Source: CAIWHR01 sp963836265
GTDB taxonomy: Bacteria; Pseudomonadota; Gammaproteobacteria; Burkholderiales; Casimicrobiaceae
Length of the DNA stretch: 64,000 nucleotides
NCBI GenBank assembly: GCA_963836265.1
Contig: CAWIIO010000003.1
Location: 488,916-552,915 of the forward strand
Direction: 5' to 3'
Part shown: positions 46,552-54,819 of the stretch, in pieces
Layout: every line of letters starts with the position of its first letter
Position numbering within the stretch: the first letter of the stretch is position 1
The notes under the pieces: generated by a model
Seen by the model: the letters and a program-made list of their open reading frames with translations, nothing else
Databases searched by the model: none
Told to the model about the DNA's origin: nothing
Position numbers and translations under genes: made by a program

Positions 46552-47106
46552 CTACTTCGCCGCGGTCGGCTCGGCCGCGCCCGCGTTCTTCGTCGGCAGC
46601 GTCCGCACCTTGCGCCGGTACTCGTCGGCGGAGAGCTTCGGGAGCGTGCGCACGAACGCGACCACCGACCATGCGTCGTCGTCGCTGTACGCGTGTTTCC
46701 ACGACGGCATACCGGTCATCTTGATGCCGTGCATCACGATCCAGTAGATGGAACCGGAACGCGGGCCGCGGCCGGATTCTCCCCAGAGCTTCGGCGGCTC
46801 GGGATTGAGACCCGCGCCGACCGGGCCGGGACTGTGGCCGGGGAAGCCGTGACAGACCTCGCAGTCCTCGTGGTACTTGGCGAAGCCGGCTTGGACGCGT
46901 TCGGGGCTGTCGAAGTTCGCCGGCGGCTGAATATCGCCCAGCCGCGCCCGCAGCGAGTGGCGGCGCGTCGTACCGACCACCCAAGCGACCGCCGAATTGT
47001 CGGGAGCATCGGCCGCCACGTCGTATGCGCCGCTGTAGATATAGCCGGCACCGGCCGCGACGAGCGCGATGAATAGCACGCCGAGCAAGGCGAGCAGGGT
47101 TTTCAC
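46552..47106 (-). CDS. Membrane-anchored c-type cytochrome
   Basis: A 184-residue protein with an N-terminal hydrophobic segment (residues 3-22) serving as anchor or signal. One haem c site, CEVCH (C82, C85, H86), and a distal Met in GIKMTGMPSW (M130 or M133) define a class I mono-haem cytochrome. WSVVAFVRTLPKLSADEYRR is the typical terminal helix. It should carry electrons on the periplasmic side. No oxidase or dehydrogenase gene is adjacent, so the partner is unknown. Last chromosomal-looking gene before the island. Confidence 0.87.
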   Translation of the reverse strand: MKTLLALLGVLFIALVAAGAGYIYSGAYDVAADAPDNSAVAWVVGTTRRHSLRARLGDIQPPANFDSPERVQAGFAKYHEDCEVCHGFPGHSPGPVGAGLNPEPPKLWGESGRGPRSGSIYWIVMHGIKMTGMPSWKHAYSDDDAWSVVAFVRTLPKLSADEYRRKVRTLPTKNAGAAEPTAAK

Positions 47107-47756
47107 GGTCGGCCTCCGGTAAGAGAAGGGACGTTGGCTGTCGCTTCGAACTCCGCCCGCCGGCTTAAGTTCCTCGCCCCGCGAGTGAGGGGGCGGGGAA
47201 GCTTACGAGTCCACCTGTACGCGTGAGGGCAGGCATCGGACCGCCCTTACTGTAACTGACGGGAACGTCCCGTCGCATCGCGACTCAGCTCCGACAATCT
47301 ATTCGGCAGGTCGTCTGTGGTCAACTCCCATCGGTCGACACGCTTCGAGGTCAACGCTCGTTTCCACCGCAAAAAATTTTGTGGAAATTCGGTCTCACGC
47401 CGGCTTGCGCGAGCGGAGGGCATCGCGAAACTGCGCTGCGGGGGAGGTCATCGCGCTCCCCTACGGGTTTCAGCAATACGTGCTGAGCACCAAAGCCTCG
47501 ATTTCGCTTTCGATCCAAGCTACTGCGAGCCGACCAATGTTAATAGGTGCAGGGAACCGGCCTTCCCTTACATCGGCGTAGATGCTGCTACGAGAACGCC
47601 CCGTCCGAGATTTGACGGCAGGCAGCCGTAGAAATGATTGCGCCACGTTTAGTCCCCCTTGCGGCTTGTCGCCACTGTTGAATAACGCTCATTCTGGGGC
47701 GAAACGGCGCAGTTGGCATACGCAGTAATTCCGGAATTACTGCTGGAAGGACGCAG
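47107..47756. other. 650-bp gene-free region at the island border
   Basis: Base composition becomes less GC-rich than in the genes to the left. Short open frames have no ribosome sites and no recognisable products. I find no tRNA or tRNA fragment here, so the outer border of the P4-type integrase region cannot be placed from this sequence. Confidence 0.35.
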
Positions 47757-48272
47757 CTAAAAGGGAACGCTCTCGTCCTTCAGACGGCGGTCCCAATAAT
47801 AGATTTTTTCGACGTTTGACTCGTGGAGGCCGTACTCGTCAGCAAGCTCAAGTGCGGCATCGAACACGTTCGCACCACTTTCAACAAGTCCGGCCATGCG
47901 CTTCGCGATTTCCCGGTCGCGCCTCTCGTTGACAACCCTCCTACCCCGTTTGTGCGAAGTCAAGCCGAGAGCCTTGCTTGCGTCACTTGCGTCGAGGGGA
48001 TTGCGAGCGAGGATCTTTCGAAACGCAGTCGAAACGTAAAAGATTAGGAGGGGGTGCGGGAGCATTCCGCGCTCGATGGCGCTGCAAAATTCTGTGAGCA
48101 GACCTCGCGCCTCGTCCGGTGTCTCCGGGTGGATGTAATAGGATACGCCAGCCTGCGGCGTCATCTTGCCAAGTTGTTGAAAAGACTTTTCGACCTCACC
48201 CGAAGTCGGAATCGAAAGTTCTCCTTCCGCACCTTGCTTACGGTAACCAATAAGCATAGCTTCGCTCCACAT
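47757..48272 (-). CDS. Hypothetical protein adjacent to P4-type integrase
   Basis: A 171-residue soluble protein, likely mostly helical: GEVEKSFQQLGKMTPQAGVS, then LLTEFCSAIERGMLPHPLLI, and a C-terminal part with NVFDAALELADEYGLHESNV then EKIYYWDRRLKD, which could be a helix-turn-helix-like module. Codon use is less GC-biased than in the left flank, in line with acquired DNA. It lies 102 bp downstream of the integrase remnant on the same strand. An internal ATG near 48257 (MLIGYRKQG) is an alternative start. No family recognised. Confidence 0.6.
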   Translation of the reverse strand: MWSEAMLIGYRKQGAEGELSIPTSGEVEKSFQQLGKMTPQAGVSYYIHPETPDEARGLLTEFCSAIERGMLPHPLLIFYVSTAFRKILARNPLDASDASKALGLTSHKRGRRVVNERRDREIAKRMAGLVESGANVFDAALELADEYGLHESNVEKIYYWDRRLKDESVPF

Positions 48273-48374
48273 GCCGGCAGCGTACCGGCCCCGCTCGTAG
48301 ACCTGCTGGGACAGCGCGCCAAAACTTGCCGCCGCTCTGCGACGAACATGGCGGGCAGTTGAGACTTGGTGTCG

Positions 48375-49118
48375 TTATTGCGTGGAACGAACTGGCCTTT
48401 GCAAGGGGATGACCTTCGCCCCATTCGTGAGTGCGTCAAGCATGTCCGAGTATTGCTGCATCATCTTGAGTCGCTCCGGTAGATACTCGGCGCGGTTGTA
48501 CGCGCCACGTACATCGTTGCGTTCGCAGTGTGCGAGCTGACGCTCGATCACATCCGACCGAAAGCCGGACTCGTTCAGAATCGTAGAGGCAATGGCCCGG
48601 AACCCGTGTCCGATCATACGGCGCTTGTACCCGAGCCGGTAAAGCGCGAAGAGAAGCGTATTGTTGCTTATCGGCTTATCCGGGTTGCGGCCGGGTAACA
48701 CGTAGCGGCTATCACCAGCGATGGCCTTCAGCTCTGATAGCACCCGCACGGCTTGTCGCGATAGCGGCACTACATGTTCGGTCCGCATCTTCATGCGTTC
48801 TGCTGGCACGATCCAAACGGGAACATCACCCTCGAGCATGATCTCGGGCCATTCGGCGCCGATCAATTCGCCGGTTCGGACAAATGTCAACGCGAGAAAC
48901 TGCAGCGCGAGACATGTTTGACGGTCGCCGATTTGGTCGTAGCAATGAATTGCCTTCAATAGCTCGGGAACCTCCTCTGGTTTGACTGCAGCTTGATTTC
49001 TCGCCTTGTGCGGAGTTAGGGCGCCGCGAAGGTCGGGAACGGGGTCACGCCCACAGCGTCCGGTCGCCACACCGTATCGGAAGATCTGGGACGCTACTTG
49101 GAGAACGCGGTGCGCCAC
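48375..49118 (-). pseudogene. P4-type tyrosine integrase, N-terminally truncated
   Basis: About 247 residues of the catalytic half of a P4-like integrase: the region after the SAM-like core (HRVLQVASQIFRYGVATGRC), Arg in FVRTGELIGAEW, the His-x-x-Arg box HGFRAIASTILNE and the Tyr segment HCERNDVRGAYNRAEYLPER are intact. A stop lies three codons upstream of the GTG at 49118, and the N-terminal arm-binding domain of about 170 residues is missing, so it should not integrate on its own. The cut lies within 100 bp of the att-like site at 49213, so a later integration may have removed its 5' end. Confidence 0.8.
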
Positions 49119-49212
49119 CCCCGGATGTCAAAAAGCCATGCCGGACGGTCTTGGACGTCGTAGGCGAGCCACTGAGAGGGAAAACGACCATTGAGTGGAA
49201 CTACTTCGGACC

Positions 49213-49228
49213 GAGGGCGGGATTCGAA
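49213..49228. repeat. att-like site: copy of tRNA-Ser 3' segment
   Basis: GAGGGCGGGATTCGAA is identical to 63940-63955 in the tRNA-Ser(GGA) T-arm and acceptor region and has the same orientation. The two copies would be attL and attR of an element of about 14.7 kb. The match is short, and the T-arm consensus is shared by many tRNAs, so this is a candidate. Confidence 0.6.
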
Positions 49229-49269
49229 ACCGTGTTACCGCTAGGCTGGATGCGGCTTCGCAGGTTTTT

Positions 49270-49288
49270 GTGACCAAAAAGTGACCAA
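49270..49288. repeat. Paired GTGACCA heptamers (left arm-type sites)
   Basis: GTGACCA occurs at 49270-49276 and 49281-49287, 11 bp apart. The 19-bp block is identical to 63837-63855 at the other end. Position beside the att-like site suggests integrase arm-binding sites. Confidence 0.5.
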
Positions 49289-49397
49289 ACGGAATTTGAA
49301 ATTTTTCGGCGACCTGTGGATAAATGCCTACGATTGCCAACTGGTGGACTAGCGATCCCAACGTGTTTGTGGCGGCGGGCGACCCGGTGATTTGGTG

Positions 49398-49428
49398 TTG
49401 ACTTTCGCGGTGTAAGACGTTATCTTAC
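49398..49428 (+). promoter_or_regulatory. vapBC promoter with operator over the -10
   Basis: TTGACT (49398-49403), a 17-nt spacer and TATCTT (49421-49426) form a promoter. The inverted repeat GTAAGA-N5-TCTTAC (49412-49428) covers the -10 and is the likely VapB/VapBC operator. Transcription would start at about 49433, next to the ATG at 49434. Confidence 0.68.
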
Positions 49429-49433
49429 TCCGC

Positions 49434-49664
49434 ATGAAGACGACTGTTTCTACGAAAGGGCAGCTTATACTGCCCGCCGAGATCCGGCAGAGGGACAACA
49501 TCGAGCCTGGCCAGGAGTTTGAGGTCGAGCGTATCGATCGTGGCGAGTATCGCCTCCTGCGCCGAGAGCCTCCTCCTAATGAGGGGCTCGTCGATTGGCT
49601 ACTGGCGTGCCCGGAAAAAGGTTATTTCGTTCCTATCGAATCCGAATCGACCGATACGCTGTGA
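49434..49664 (+). CDS. vapB: AbrB-fold antitoxin (VapB)
   Basis: A 76-residue antitoxin. The N-terminal SpoVT/AbrB swapped hairpin (TTVSTKGQLILPAEIRQR, residues 3-20, through about 45) binds DNA. The C-terminal GLVDWLLACPEKGYFVPIES should wrap around the toxin. There is no ribosome site before the ATG at 49434 and the promoter predicts a leaderless message. The stop overlaps the toxin GTG start (GTGA). The pair is the first gene set inside the putative att site and would stabilise the island. Confidence 0.87.
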   Translation: MKTTVSTKGQLILPAEIRQRDNIEPGQEFEVERIDRGEYRLLRREPPPNEGLVDWLLACPEKGYFVPIESESTDTL

Positions 49665-50068
49665 CCTATCTGGTCGATGCTAATGTCCTCAGCGAGGCCA
49701 CCAAGCCTGCCCCCAATTCCAATGCAATCGAGTGGTTGCGGAACAACGAGCGTGCGATAGCGGTAGACCCCATAATTCTGGGTGAGATTCGCTTCGGTGT
49801 TCATCTCCTACCTGCGGGGAAGCGACGTCGTCGACTCGAAACCTGGTTTGATGAGGGCGTCGCGAGAATCGTCTGCGTTCCATGGGATGCGCTGACGGGC
49901 CTTCGATGGGCAAAGCTTCTGGCTGAACTGCGCAAGTCCGGTGAATCGATGCCGATAAAGGACAGTCTGATCGCAGCGACCGCGCTCGTTCACGATTTCA
50001 TCGTCGTCACCAGAAACACGCACGATTTCAGAAAGGCACACGTGAAGGTGCTGGATCCATTCGCGTGA
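49661..50068 (+). CDS. vapC: PIN-domain toxin (VapC)
   Basis: A 135-residue PIN ribonuclease. The four acidic positions are present: D6 (TYLVDANVLSE), E42 (ILGEIRFG), D101 (IKDSLIAATA) and the late D122 (TRNTHDF). VapC toxins cleave tRNA or rRNA when the antitoxin is lost. The GTG at 49661 overlaps the antitoxin stop and marks translational coupling. The frame is open upstream but that part runs through vapB in another frame. Confidence 0.9.
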   Translation: MTYLVDANVLSEATKPAPNSNAIEWLRNNERAIAVDPIILGEIRFGVHLLPAGKRRRRLETWFDEGVARIVCVPWDALTGLRWAKLLAELRKSGESMPIKDSLIAATALVHDFIVVTRNTHDFRKAHVKVLDPFA

Positions 50069-50114
50069 CGTCATCGCCAACCCGAGGTGCTCTCGGCTCC
50101 CGGGTAGCTCGCGC

Positions 50115-52709
50115 TTGCGACGCGATCCAAAGCTGCATATCGGAAACCTTCGAGTGAAAGCGCCCGGCGAAGAACAGTCTAGGAACGACTCGCCCTCCGC
50201 TGCGCGGGACCCGCTCGTCACTGAACTCGCGAACGCGGAGTCGGACCTCGAGCGCATCGAAGCGCAGCGCACTGCGGCAAACGCCAGAATCGACGCGCTT
50301 CGAAAGGAGCTCGCAGCGCTTGATGCGACTCCTCGACCCGTGGTGCCTGAGCCGCTGCCGGCGTTTGCACCCCGCACACCGGCCGACAAGGTGAAACTGT
50401 TCCGTCAGCTATTCCGCGGACGTCCAGACCTCTACCCGACGCGTTTCGTCAGCAAGAAGACGGGCAAGCCAGGGTATGCCCCCGCCTGCTCGAACAAGTT
50501 CGTGCCCGGTGTCTGCGAGCTTCCGAAGGTGAAATGCGGTGACTGCACCCGGCAGGCGTTCAAGCCCGTCGATGACGCCGCGGTGATTGCCCACCTGAAG
50601 GGCCAGCATGTGATGGGCGTCTATCCGATGCAAGACGACGAGACCTGCTGGTTTCTGGCCGTCGACTTCGACAAGAGCGCGTGGATGGACGACGTACGTG
50701 CGTTCGTGCAGACGAGCCGTCGACTGGGGCTGCCGCTGGCGGTTGAGCGCTCACGCTCGGGCAACGGAGCGCACGTCTGGTTTTTCTTTGCGACCCCCGT
50801 CGCGGCGGCCACAGCTCGCAGGATGGGTTGCCACCTCATCACCGAGACGATGGCCAGCCGACACGAGCTTGGCATGGACTCCTACGACCGACTGTTTCCC
50901 AGCCAGGACACGATGCCGCGGGGTGGCTTCGGAAACCTGATCGCCCTGCCGCTCCAGCACGGACCGAGGCAGGAGGGCAACTCGGTCTTTCTCAACGACG
51001 ACCTCGCAGCGTTTCCCGACGAGCAGCAGTGGGCGCACCTCGCGTCGATCAAGCGCATTGACGCGTTGACGGTGGAGCGAATCGCATCCGACGCGAGCCG
51101 CGCGGGAAGCGTCGTCGGCGTTCGCATGGCGGAAGTAGCCGACGACGAGGTCGCCGCACCGTGGACGCGGCCGCCATCCGGGAAGGCGCGATCACCGCGC
51201 ATCACCGGTCCCCTGCCGAATCGAGTGTCAGCGGTGCTCTCGCAGAGGCTCTTCGTCGCCAAGGCAGGTTTGCCCTCGCCGCTGCTCAACCAGATCAAAC
51301 GCATTGCAGCCTTCGAGAATCCGGAGTTCTACAAGAAGCAGAGCATGCGACTGTCGACGGCGCTCACCCCGCGGGTGATCTCCTGCGCCGAAGATCTCCC
51401 GCAGCATGTCGCGCTACCCCGAGGCTGCAGACCAGATCTCGAGGAGCTGCTCCGCGGTCTCGGTGTCGCTCTCGATGTCGTCGACGAGCGCGTCTCCGGT
51501 GAACCGCTTGCGCTGCGTTTCGTCGGAACACTCACGCCGGTTCAGGATCAGGCGGCCCGTGCGCTTCTCGCGAGCGACTGCGGCGTTCTGGTCGCCCCTC
51601 CTGGCACCGGCAAGACCGTCATTGGCACGTATCTGGTGGCCGCCCGTGCCTGCAGCACGTTGGTCCTGGTACATCGAAGACCGCTGCTCGACCAGTGGCG
51701 TGCGCAACTCGCCGTGTTCCTCGGTGTCGACCCCAAGGGGATCGGGCAGATCGGTGCCGGAAAGCGCAACCCCACCGGCAGGATCGACGTCGCGATGATC
51801 CAGAGCCTGGTGCGCAAGGAGTCCGTCGCGGATCTCGTGGCCGGCTACGGGCAGGTCATTGTCGACGAGTGCCACCATCTCCCCGCGGTCTCGTTCGAGC
51901 GCGTGTTGGCATCGGCGAAGGCGCGTTACGTCGTCGGGCTGACCGCGACGCCGCAGCGACGCGATGGGCGCCATCCCATCACCCAAATGCAGCTTGGTCC
52001 GGTGCGCTTCACGGTGAACGCAAAGACACAGGCGAGCCAACGCCCGTTCGAGCACCGGCTCATCGTGCGCGAGACCGCCTTCCGTCCTTCGACCGCTGCC
52101 GCTGACGGAGGGATCCAGGGCCTCTACGGCGCGCTGGCGCACGACGAGACGCGCAACGCGATGATCCTCAACGACGTCATCGGTGCCCTCGCAGATGGGC
52201 GCTCGCCGATCCTCCTGACCGAGCGCAGGGACCACCTCGACTACTTCGCGAGCAAGCTCCGACCGTTTGCCCGGCATCTGGTCGTCCTGCAGGGAGGGAT
52301 GGGCGCCAAGGCCGCCCGCGACGTGCGTGACCGGCTCACCGCCATCCCTGCCACTGAGGAACGACTCCTGCTCGCCACCGGCCGGTACATCGGCGAGGGA
52401 TTCGACGATCCGCGGCTGGACACGCTCTTCCTTGCATTGCCCATTTCCTGGAAGGGGACCCTCGTCCAATACACCGGGCGCCTGCATCGCCTCCACCCCG
52501 GCAAGCGCGATCTCCGCATCTTCGACTACGTCGACCGCGAAGTTCCGATGCTGCTGCGGATGTTCGAGAAACGCCTTCGAGGCTACCGCGCGATCGGCTA
52601 CGCGCGAGGGGAGGCGCCGCTCGGGTACGCCGAGCCCGCGGACGAAGCAACGGTCGAGTACGACGAGGACGTACTTGCCGAACTCGACCGGTACGACGAC
52701 TTTGCTTGA
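50115..52709 (+). CDS. TOTE-type archaeo-eukaryotic primase fused to a superfamily 2 helicase
   Basis: An 864-residue fusion. Residues 34-70 are coiled coil; C125, C134, C141 and C144 form a likely zinc site; the primase-like (AEP) domain follows with D184/D186 in FLAVDFDK and H220 in SGNGAHVWFFF. The C-terminal half is a DEAD/DEAH helicase: APPGTGKT (494-501), DECHH (584-588), GLTATPQRR and QYTGRLHRLHPGK (785-797). This architecture matches the AEP domain of TOTE conflict systems, thought to act against invading nucleic acids. A TTG at 50115 opens the frame; GTG at 50154 is a plausible start. It follows vapC by 46 bp on the same strand. Confidence 0.87.
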   Translation: MRRDPKLHIGNLRVKAPGEEQSRNDSPSAARDPLVTELANAESDLERIEAQRTAANARIDALRKELAALDATPRPVVPEPLPAFAPRTPADKVKLFRQLFRGRPDLYPTRFVSKKTGKPGYAPACSNKFVPGVCELPKVKCGDCTRQAFKPVDDAAVIAHLKGQHVMGVYPMQDDETCWFLAVDFDKSAWMDDVRAFVQTSRRLGLPLAVERSRSGNGAHVWFFFATPVAAATARRMGCHLITETMASRHELGMDSYDRLFPSQDTMPRGGFGNLIALPLQHGPRQEGNSVFLNDDLAAFPDEQQWAHLASIKRIDALTVERIASDASRAGSVVGVRMAEVADDEVAAPWTRPPSGKARSPRITGPLPNRVSAVLSQRLFVAKAGLPSPLLNQIKRIAAFENPEFYKKQSMRLSTALTPRVISCAEDLPQHVALPRGCRPDLEELLRGLGVALDVVDERVSGEPLALRFVGTLTPVQDQAARALLASDCGVLVAPPGTGKTVIGTYLVAARACSTLVLVHRRPLLDQWRAQLAVFLGVDPKGIGQIGAGKRNPTGRIDVAMIQSLVRKESVADLVAGYGQVIVDECHHLPAVSFERVLASAKARYVVGLTATPQRRDGRHPITQMQLGPVRFTVNAKTQASQRPFEHRLIVRETAFRPSTAAADGGIQGLYGALAHDETRNAMILNDVIGALADGRSPILLTERRDHLDYFASKLRPFARHLVVLQGGMGAKAARDVRDRLTAIPATEERLLLATGRYIGEGFDDPRLDTLFLALPISWKGTLVQYTGRLHRLHPGKRDLRIFDYVDREVPMLLRMFEKRLRGYRAIGYARGEAPLGYAEPADEATVEYDEDVLAELDRYDDFA

Positions 52710-52722
52710 GAGGAATGTTCAC

Positions 52723-53077
52723 ATGCCACTGCGCAAACCAGCCAAGAAGAGCAGCAACACGGCGAGCCGGATCAGCAGGGCCCGGCCGCCGCCATGATCG
52801 AAGAGGCGACGGTCGACGCGTATGGCGACTCGGAGCAGACCACCGGTTGGTACACGATGCTCGAGGAACACCTTGCGCTGCCGTTTGAAACCACGATGCT
52901 CGGTGTCACGGTGCAAGTCGCCAGCGCTCGATCGTTCGTGGCGACAACGGTATCGTCGCGATATGCATGCGCGGTCGCGAGCAACAGTCTGTTCCCATTC
53001 TTGATCTGCCGCTGCCATCGCCCAGGCCCGTAGGGGCCGAATGGATCGACGCGTACCGTCACTGGATCGAGGGCTGA
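52723..53077 (+). pseudogene. Small calcium-binding-like protein gene, two frameshifts
   Basis: The pieces line up as one protein of about 115 residues: a Lys/Arg-rich start at 52723 (MPLRKPAKKSSN), the core IEEATVDAYGDSEQTTGWYT (frame change near 52793), and a tail VPILDLPLPSPRPVGAEWID ending at 53077 (frame change near 52935). The core resembles short proteins commonly annotated as calcium-binding, but I cannot confirm metal binding. No single frame spans the gene. It directly follows the primase-helicase. Either a decayed gene or misread bases. Confidence 0.6.
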
Positions 53078-53140
53078 CCACGCGCTCGGATCGGCGCTTT
53101 TGAGGCGGGCGTAAGCCGGGGATTTTAGCAGCTCGCTTCT

Positions 53141-53298
53141 TCCGAAAAGCGCCCGCGGTCTCCGAAAAGCGCCCGCAACGCAGTGCGTAGTTCGAACCTT
53201 GCCCGCCGAGCGGCTGCCATAGCCTTGACCGTGCGGCCGTTCTTCGGATACTATGCTTACTAGCGGCCGTTTTTCAGACGCCGCAGCCATTTTTCGGA
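53141..53298. repeat. Five-copy 16-bp repeat array around the fic promoter
   Basis: TCCGAAAAGCGCCCGC occurs at 53141-53156 and again at 53161-53176, 20 bp apart. The reverse orientation occurs three times: GCGGCCGTTCTTCGGA (53233-53248), GCGGCCGTTTTTCAGA (53263-53278) and GCAGCCATTTTTCGGA (53283-53298), at 30- and 20-bp steps. One copy fills the promoter spacer and the last covers the ribosome site. This is the layout of a cooperative operator. Confidence 0.65.
53225..53253 (+). promoter_or_regulatory. Predicted fic promoter
   Basis: TTGACC (53225-53230), 17 nt, then ATACTA (53248-53253). Its spacer is the third copy of the repeat array. A start near 53260 would give a leader of about 45 nt, containing the last two copies. 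Confidence 0.6.
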
Positions 53299-53304
53299 GC
53301 GGTT

Positions 53305-54819
53305 GTGGCTACTGAGCCTGTGGGGTACGCCTATCTAATCGCCAGAGAAAGTCTCGCGGCGCTGCCCTTGGACCAAACAGCGGTCATCGACACCGCGGTC
53401 AAGGGGCGCACTCGCGTGAACCGCGGCGACCAAGTGGTCCTGCAGTTTGAGAGCAAGTATCGGCCCGCGCCCACGCTGCGGACGCACGTGCAATTCGCGC
53501 TCCGTTACGAGGGTATCAACTTGCAAGTCCTGGCCCTGCTCTTCGCGGCCGTGGGCGGCGAGGAAGTCGATGCGTGGCTCGCCGACCAGCCGGAGTCCGC
53601 TTATGCCCGGTGCACCGCGTTCCTCTACGAGTGGCTGACGGGCAACACGCTCACCGCCAGCGCCAATGCCAAGACGGCGTTCGTGCCAGTGCTCAATCCC
53701 AAGCTGCAGTTCGAGTTCGCCCATGGCACCCGCAACGCCAAGTTCCGCGTCATCGACAATCTGCCGGGCACCCCGAGTTTCTGTCCGCTGGTGCGCAAGA
53801 CGCCGTTTCTGGAGGAGATGCAGGCCAAGGGCTTGCACGACCACATCGCGGCCACGTTGCGCCGGTATGACCCGGACTTGCTCCGGCGTGCGGCCGCATA
53901 CCTCTACCTGAAGGAAACGCATTCCTCGTTCGAGGTGGAGCACGAACATCCGAGTCCCAGCCGGGCGCAGCGGTTCGCCGACCTATTGCGCGAAGCGCAA
54001 AGCGGAACGCCGCTGAACGAGGAGCGGCTGGTCGAGTTGCAAAACGCCGTGGTGGACCCCCGGTTCCGTGAAGCAGGCTATCGGGTCACGCAAAACTGGG
54101 TGGGTGATGATTTAGGCTACCGCAAGCGGGTGGCGTTCGTGCCACCGCGTCCGGAGGACGTCGCCTCCTTGATGGAGGGGCTCCTGGCTTTGGCCGAACG
54201 CCAGCGCCACGCGCCGACGGCACTCGACCCAGTGGTGGCCGCGGCGGCACTCGCTTTCGGCTTTGTCTTCATTCATCCATTCCTGGATGGGAATGGTCGC
54301 CTGCACCGCTACTTGATTCACGAGGCGCTGGCCACGGCCGGGTTCACGCCGCAGGGAGTCATCCTGCCCGTGTCCGCGGTCATCCTGGCCGAGCTCCAGC
54401 GCTACGAGGAGGTGCTCCGGCACTTCTCGCAGGCGGTAATGGAACGGACCGAGTATGTACCCGATGGCGCTGCAGCGCAGGGCAATGATGCGGTGTACTT
54501 CCGGTACTTCGACGCCACCGAGCAGGCGCAGTACCTCTATCACGCCCTCGACCGTACCGTGAGTCACGACCTGCCGCAAGAAATCGACTTCCTGCTGGGG
54601 TTTGACCGGGCGCGCGCGGTGCTCAACACGCTGGCCGACTGGCCAGCACACTCCGCGGATATGTTCATTCGGGTGGTCCACCAGAACAAGGGGCGGCTTT
54701 CCGCAGCCAAGCGCGAGTCCCACTTCTCCTGGATGAGTGCGGCGGAAATCGCGGCGGCCGAAGCGGCCGTGGTGGACGCTTTTGCGCCTCCGGACGCTGC
54801 GGCCCCGAGCGATGCCTAA
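53305..54819 (+). CDS. Fic-family AMP transferase-like enzyme
   Basis: A 504-residue protein. The Fic core motif HPFLDGNGRLHR (324-335) is complete, with its catalytic His324 and phosphate-binding loop. The upstream SSFEVEHE (207-214) sits where the inhibitory helix motif (S/T)xxxE(G/N) is found; the Glu is present but His replaces Gly/Asn. The N-terminal 200 residues and a C-terminal region of 150 residues flank the core. Fic enzymes usually transfer AMP from ATP to target proteins. GTG at 53305 follows GGAG by 5 nt. No separate antitoxin gene precedes it, unlike class I Fic modules. Confidence 0.88.
   Translation: MATEPVGYAYLIARESLAALPLDQTAVIDTAVKGRTRVNRGDQVVLQFESKYRPAPTLRTHVQFALRYEGINLQVLALLFAAVGGEEVDAWLADQPESAYARCTAFLYEWLTGNTLTASANAKTAFVPVLNPKLQFEFAHGTRNAKFRVIDNLPGTPSFCPLVRKTPFLEEMQAKGLHDHIAATLRRYDPDLLRRAAAYLYLKETHSSFEVEHEHPSPSRAQRFADLLREAQSGTPLNEERLVELQNAVVDPRFREAGYRVTQNWVGDDLGYRKRVAFVPPRPEDVASLMEGLLALAERQRHAPTALDPVVAAAALAFGFVFIHPFLDGNGRLHRYLIHEALATAGFTPQGVILPVSAVILAELQRYEEVLRHFSQAVMERTEYVPDGAAAQGNDAVYFRYFDATEQAQYLYHALDRTVSHDLPQEIDFLLGFDRARAVLNTLADWPAHSADMFIRVVHQNKGRLSAAKRESHFSWMSAAEIAAAEAAVVDAFAPPDAAAPSDA

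Larger units (their letters stand above)
49119..49433. other. Island border region with att-like and arm-like sites
   Basis: A 315-bp gene-free junction between the truncated integrase and vapB. It holds the 16-bp tRNA-derived repeat, two GTGACCA heptamers and the vapB promoter, each listed separately. Reading on the minus strand, a short piece (QWLAYDVQDRPAWLFDIRG) at about 49125-49180 looks protein-like but has no start and is probably a remnant. Confidence 0.45.

Noticed and set aside
47107..47756. Hidden tRNA at the left island border
   Set aside because: No T-arm, CCA or cloverleaf found on either strand.
52772..53290. 172-residue minus-strand frame over the decayed gene and the repeat array
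   Set aside because: It would run through the fic promoter and all five repeats, and has no recognisable features.
53141..53298. Repeat array as a CRISPR
   Set aside because: Copies are only 16 bp, occur in both orientations and have gaps of 4-14 bp (56 bp in the middle). No cas genes are present.
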